A stretch of 64,000 nt of DNA from Prochilodus magdalenae (Eukaryota; Chordata; Actinopteri; Characiformes; Prochilodontidae), in contig JAMWET010003146.1 in NCBI GenBank assembly GCA_024036415.1, positions 62,001 through 126,000 on the forward strand, read 5' to 3'. Under the pieces are notes generated by a model, which made no database searches, was not told where the DNA came from, and saw only the letters and a program-made list of their open reading frames with translations. Shown piece after piece: positions 53,401 to 60,200 of this stretch; the first letter of the stretch is position 1; each line of letters opens with the position of its first letter. The translations under genes and the position numbers were made by a program.

Positions 53401-54120
53401 TAAGCCTCGCTGGAGTTACGTTGGAGTTATAAGATTGGAGCGAAACGGGGAAAACACGCAGGCTCCTTCTCACGAGGGTTATACATCAGCACTGCCGTCA
53501 AAAAGCCGGTATCTCTGAACTGATTACTGGGTGAAATATCGTCTGTATGGCCTGCTGGTATTGGAGTCGCGCAACAATAGTGTACCTACGAGATCAGCTT
53601 TTAGACCGCAGTGTGTCCTTCGCTAGAGCTTAACTGTAGTCTGAAATATCCGTGTGGCTCAGCCATCACTGTTTTGGGGCTTTTAAAAAAAAATAAAAAT
53701 AAATCCCTTATTAGTCCCACAGTGGGGAAATTTAGTCTCCGCATTTAACCCATCCGTGAAGTGAAACACCACAAACACACTCACTAGTGAACACACTAGG
53801 GGGCAGTGAGCACACTTACCCGGAGCGGTGGGCAGCCCTATCCACGGCGCCCGGGGAGCAGTTAGGGGTTAGGTGCCTTGCTCAAGGGCACCTCAGTCAT
53901 TACTGTAGGCTCAGGGAATCGAACCTCCTCTGTATTTTACCTGCATGCTTCAGCTACTCCCTACTTTATTCCTCCTCTGTGCTTAATGTCCTTTAAGGTG
54001 GTCTATAACCTCCCCATTCCCAATGTGCAGTAGACTTTCCCAGGTATTGTAGCTGTGGAGAAGCAGGTACGTCACCGCCCTTACTTTTTAGGCCTTTCTA
54101 CAGAAACTACAGAAACTTGA

Positions 54121-54207
<87 letters not shown>

Positions 54208-57200
54208 AATCAAAACAAACTCAGGTTTTATACTGGTCAAAAAATGAACATCATTATGAATTTCATAATTAACAAAACCCCTTCATTGAATTTACTTTCT
54301 GCTTTTACTGTCGCTGTGTGATAATTAGGCAGTGCTGCCCTGTGGTGGTGAGAGGCTGGTTTGGTTAGACAGAATTCAGTTAGGTTTTTTGGGGGGCTTG
54401 GGTTTCAGTTTCGACTCAAAGGCTCGATGCGGTTCAGTTTCGGTCAGAAGAATGTCTGGGCTATATTGTGGTTCAGGCCTGATTGAAGCTCTATTAGAAG
54501 TTCTGTTTTCATTGTAAGAATAACACAAACTACATAGAAAATAAAATACAGTCTGTTTTCTTTCTGGAAATCCGCTTTTTGTATCACTGAAGTTACCAAA
54601 GCTGCTGATTTGATGTATAAGAAAACATTTAAAGCATGCTTTACAAATCTGATGTAGCTCAGTTTTTATACTGGTTGATTATTTAACACAAAACTTTCTT
54701 TATTTTTTCATCTTGACAAACAAAATCAAACAGGGCAGCTGGCGAGATGGACGCTTACCGCCTCCAAGACCAAACCAAACGTTGTTTCTGATCCTGAAAT
54801 TATTTTACAATAAGGAACAGTAAATATGTATTTCTACTTACACAAACACTGAGATTGGGATGAATGTCCTGTAATCTGGACGTTTGGAATTACGTTTGGG
54901 TTTGGATTTATTTAGGATTTTAGAAATGATATTCTGATTATTATAATGGATGTCTGCTTTACAAAATAAGGATTGTAGAATCTGTGTTTCGGGGTTACAA
55001 AGATATCAAGCATTTTTCAGATATTTAATTGGATTAGTGGTAGAATAAGAAGCTGATCTGTATTTTCAGGGTTAAAGTTATTATCAGACATATTAGGATT
55101 TATCACCAGCATAACACACCAACCAATTCTAAACATTTCCTGTGTTAAGGTAATATGTGTAATATGTACAGTATTACATATAAAGCTATGTAATGTGTCA
55201 TATAGCTTATTTAATGTTTCAGACTTTTTTCTTCAGTGACCTCGATTGTTTCAAATAAATCCATTTTGATTTCTGTAAAAAATGCTGTTACTATTAATTT
55301 GTTTAAAGAGATATTATTCTTGTGTATTAATCTCAATAATAATAACCATATGCTTAAATGATGGAATTATTCCAGGTAGTTTCATGCCGCTGTACATGCA
55401 GTGAACATTCAGTATTTGTTTTGTGTCTCGTTGTCATGGTAATAATAAATGTTATTTCATGCGCCTGAACACTCAACACTTAATATTCTATATAGATATA
55501 CTATATATCCATATATCTATATATACTATAATATATGTGTCCCAGAAAAAATAATTGTTTTAAAGAGTCCAGTCTCAGGTTGCAGATGAATAAGGAGGAA
55601 ATAAAGCAGTAAATTCTAGATAGTTTATTCAGCGTTTCTTAATGAATAAATAGATTAAATTGTAGATGAAATTAGATTTTTTATCATATTGTTATATACC
55701 ATCGCAGTTAAATAAAAACAATTTTCTGAAGAAATTTCAGTGTAATTTAATGTATGAAGTTTTTTTCCCAAACAATTTTGGACCGTCTGTATAAAGAGAA
55801 GCTAGCATTTACAAATCAGGTCAAAAAATTATCATTATTTTGAATTTCATAATTAACAAAAACTCTTATCGAATTTATTGATTATCTAATGGTTTTTGCT
55901 CTCGATGAGGGCATATTTGGCACTTTGGGTTATGATAGGCTGATTTGAGTCAGTTTCAGGAAGAATTTTGTTGGGGTTTTGTGGCTTAGCTTTCAGTTTG
56001 GACAAATTCTTGGACTAGCTTTACATAAAGAATAAATACCTAATATACTTATATATTAACAGACCAATAAAAATGGTCCAAAATTATTTGCAGAAAAAGA
56101 TATGATTACATCAGCTTCTGTTGGGGCTGAGCCACAACACATAATACACACATATATATCTCATACACATCTCGATATTCTCTGTAAAGTTAAACTGTAG
56201 AGTGGGTTAGTGAACTGTGATTAAGCTTTAATACAAGTTCAGGGTTGTCTTCAACATGTAAATGAACCAGTTATATGAAATATGTAGTTGCTTGCCAAAT
56301 GGTATCTTGGGTCAGTGGTTTTAACAGTGTTTTAAAGCCATCTTGCTCCATTAGTTTAACAAGGACCAGATCTATAACAATGTGGTCTGATGTCCATTAT
56401 ATCTCTTATATCGCCAGAGGAACCAATAGACTATCTAAGTACTTCAGTATATATGAAAAATACCATTATATTGAACTCTATCTAATAATCATGATCACAT
56501 CATTTGTTAAAGTTCATTAAAGTTCAATGTACACTGACATCATGACTTCAATCTGAGCTCTAATCTATTCTTATTCGTCTACTTCTCATGAAGTGTTTAC
56601 ACTATGGAAAGGTCAACTGGCATTATTGAATGGGTAAAAAAGCAGTTACTGGGTGCTGATATACAGTCACCATCAAACATGTTTACAGTGGAACAGCTGT
56701 TGCTCTAAAAGACTAAAACTTTAAGATGAGTCTCGAGGACCCAGGAAGTCAAATAAACTTCAGCCGTGTATGTGCATGATGGCCTCCGTGTGGCTGTGGA
56801 CCTATATTTAGCTCTTTTTGAGGACCAACTGTCCCCAGGATGATGGATGGAAAACTGGTCTCAAGGAACCAGTCAGGGGACGTCTTTCGTTTGGTGCTGA
56901 ACTCCCGCCACAAGCCCATATTTATCTGCAGTCATATGGAAACGCGCAAACGCCTGTATGTCTTGATTATCATTTGACCGCGGACCACTGTGAATGCTTA
57001 GGTGGAGTATTTTAGGAGGGCGTTTTCAGTCCTGCTAACATACATTACATACTTGATGTAGCGACAGGCTTAATGTCAGCAATGTTGATGAACGCTCCTC
57101 CCTAGCCCACTGACTTTGTGCTGCGCCTTTAGAAATGATTAAAAGGGTTTAGGAATTTCAGTTCACTTTTTCACGACCTAATAAGTGAAAATTGTCACCC

Positions 57201-60200
57201 ACATTTAGCCCAAAATTTCTCACGGTTTTCCCAAATGTTCTCAGCACAAGATCACATCCGAAGTTTCAAGGCTAATGGAAAACATGGAAACTGGAGAAAA
57301 AAATGTATAGTGTTTATTCATAAAGGAAAAAGTGTGAAACGATTAAGTTTTCATGTCTGAGGTTGGGGTTGTGTTTTTAACATGGCAACGTTCATCTACA
57401 GAAATTCAGAATTTAACTGGAACATCCCAGAAGGACAGAAATACAAACTTGTGTATGTGACAGGGCTAGCAGTGGGGGGCCGGGTTGAACTTGGGATAAT
57501 GCTGAGTCTATAGACTATTTTAGGTGCACACTCCATGACACCGAACATCTGGCGACTGCTCAAGGGTTCTTGCTTTCATGGGAAAACATTTTTAACTCTG
57601 AAAGTGAAGATGAATGTTCTGATTCACAGTGTCTCAAGCTACGCGTTCTGAGTTTAGAAGGGACGATTTGTTTCCTTTGCTTTTACGTAGTTTGCTGGCC
57701 TGAAATGAAGAAAACGGAACTTTCCTGGTCCAAGCGTTTTGATTGAGTATCAGTGAGGTCAGGTACTGATGTTGGATATTCACTCCATCACCCCAGTTCC
57801 ACTGCTCAGTCCTGGGAAGCCTTATACCCATCTAGCTGTGTCTGTTCCATGTCCCGCTCTGAAGGCAATGCTGGTGTGCACAACTAAAGGCATATATCAG
57901 CAGTGGGTGCACCTTAAATTAGCTGAATTCACTCATTACAATTGGACACTTTTACACACACAGCGTAACACAATCGCTCTTTTGGCATCCATTACCGTCA
58001 ACTCTATCCACTACACTGTATATTCAGCTACAGTGTATCAGTGCAACTTACTGATCTGAGATCTGGGCTTGAAGCCTACACAGGCTGGAGATGTAACCCA
58101 AATGAATGCTCACTGTACATGACTTCAATATCATACTAAGGGTAGTTTAGGAGATATTACGATTTTCAATGGTGTAAAACAAAGGAGGGGTTGACTGGGA
58201 TGTTGTATCTGAGGCTCTAAGTGTGTGCAGCCATGTGAAAGAAATGCCAGCGCTATTAAACAGCTTTTGAAAATATGGGGAAATTGAATAATCTAGCCAG
58301 CGTTTCCCGAAAGCATCTTGTCACAACGATAATTCTTCACTGGTAGAGAAAGCATCGCCCTGAACACTCTCCATCATTTAAGATGGTCTTCATACTAAGA
58401 TGCTGGTCCTGAGCCTCAGTAAAAGAATGCCAGCCTAAAGTATGGCAATGGACCTTCTTCTCCAGTGATCTGGTGGGCTAGACTAAATGGATGGATAAGT
58501 CCAGCTGTGGTCAGTTATTTGGAATGGGTTTAAAGGTGCTGTGAAATAGATATTCGTATAAGATTAGTTATGTCTTAGATGCTTTTACTACACTGGGTGC
58601 AATCATTTGTTTAAACAGAGACCAAATACTGATACTGATATTCAATCTGGACCCACGGCTGGGACGTAAACAAAGTGGCTTAAAGTGTTTTAATGTAAAG
58701 TGAACCTACATGCTCTTAATATACACTACGCTTCACTACTACACACACCTTAAAATCTACAATGGAGTACCTCAAAAGGCACATGGTGAAGGTTTCACCA
58801 CGGCCCTCAAAGTCTCCTGATCTGAACATCAATGAAAATCTGTGGGTAGACCTCAAAATCTCACAGAACGGGAAGACTTTTGCAAGGAGGAATGGATGCT
58901 ACTAGGGCTGCCCTCTAGAAGTCGACAAGTCAAATCATCGGTCCAAGACCTATTAAATCCACTGAGAACCTTCAAGTTGACTGACAATGGTGACAAGTTT
59001 TTTGTTTGTTTTGTTTTTCGTAAAACAGACTAAAGCTCACAAAAATGCACAAGAACTTTTTTAAAAATACATTTGAATAATTATTAAAAGGAGAATAATA
59101 AATATATATTTAAGTTCTAGCTGGGCTGTGACGCATTCTTGATAAAAAAATTAATTTAAATTAAATGACCCCGTGCGCTGGCAGTTCACCGCTGAAGGAA
59201 GCTAAAGCTGTGAAGCTGAGAAACGCAGGTGGAATGATGTCTCAGAGAAAGTCCGGAGGAGGTTTTGAAGAAGAGAATCTGAATAAATTAAACTGAATTC
59301 TGCTCTTCATTCAACACTGCTTCAAACGAGTGAGCTGAGTGAGCAGCTTAGACATAACGGCTGTTTGCGGTGAAGGAAAAACGGACCGAAGACGCTTGTT
59401 TTATTATAATTCCATTATTTTAGAACCTAAATTACAGACATGTTTTTTTTATTCGTCTACAGCTGAGATAATTTTTATTTAAGGATAAGTACAGTCACTT
59501 AATATGCCTGCCGATAAACAAGAAATAATATTTCAGTGCGGGGAATATAATAAACGTCTTCAGATCTACCATTCTTCTGTTCATCTATAAATGATTTAAA
59601 TATAAACTAATCTGGTTTTATTTATCAGTTCATTATTTATTAGCAATGAAAGACGAAGGGTCATCCTACAGAAGAAGCTGTTAAAAGTGAAATTAAAAAG
59701 ACTATAAGCTATAAGCGCTCATGTTTAGCATAAATACGCGCTGCTGCCCAACGCTATATCCTGTAATTAAAGGCTCCAGTTCAGATCGATCATCATAAGC
59801 CACGTCTCTTTTAGTTCAGAGATATGTTCCTGTGGCTCTGCTGACTTTCTAAATGAGGAGGATCAGATCTGAACCGTATGCAGACTGATTTACTGATTAC
59901 TAGATAATGTATATGGAGAAAAAACATGAACGAATAGTTGAATCGTCGGCCAGAGCGGGCGAATCCGATTCGACTGACAAAAATTTGAGTATAATATAAA
60001 ATTATTATATAAATTTAGAGAATAAGTCATTCTGTTATTAATTTGCCGTATGGCGTATAAATGCATACATGTCAAAACTATGTTGTAGACAAACCCTTCT
60101 CTGAAAACGAACATAGAAAAAGACATTCATAACCATCTCCCTGTTTCTGTGAGGCAGCTTTAAGAGGTATAACACAGATTTTGAAAATGCTATATGATTA

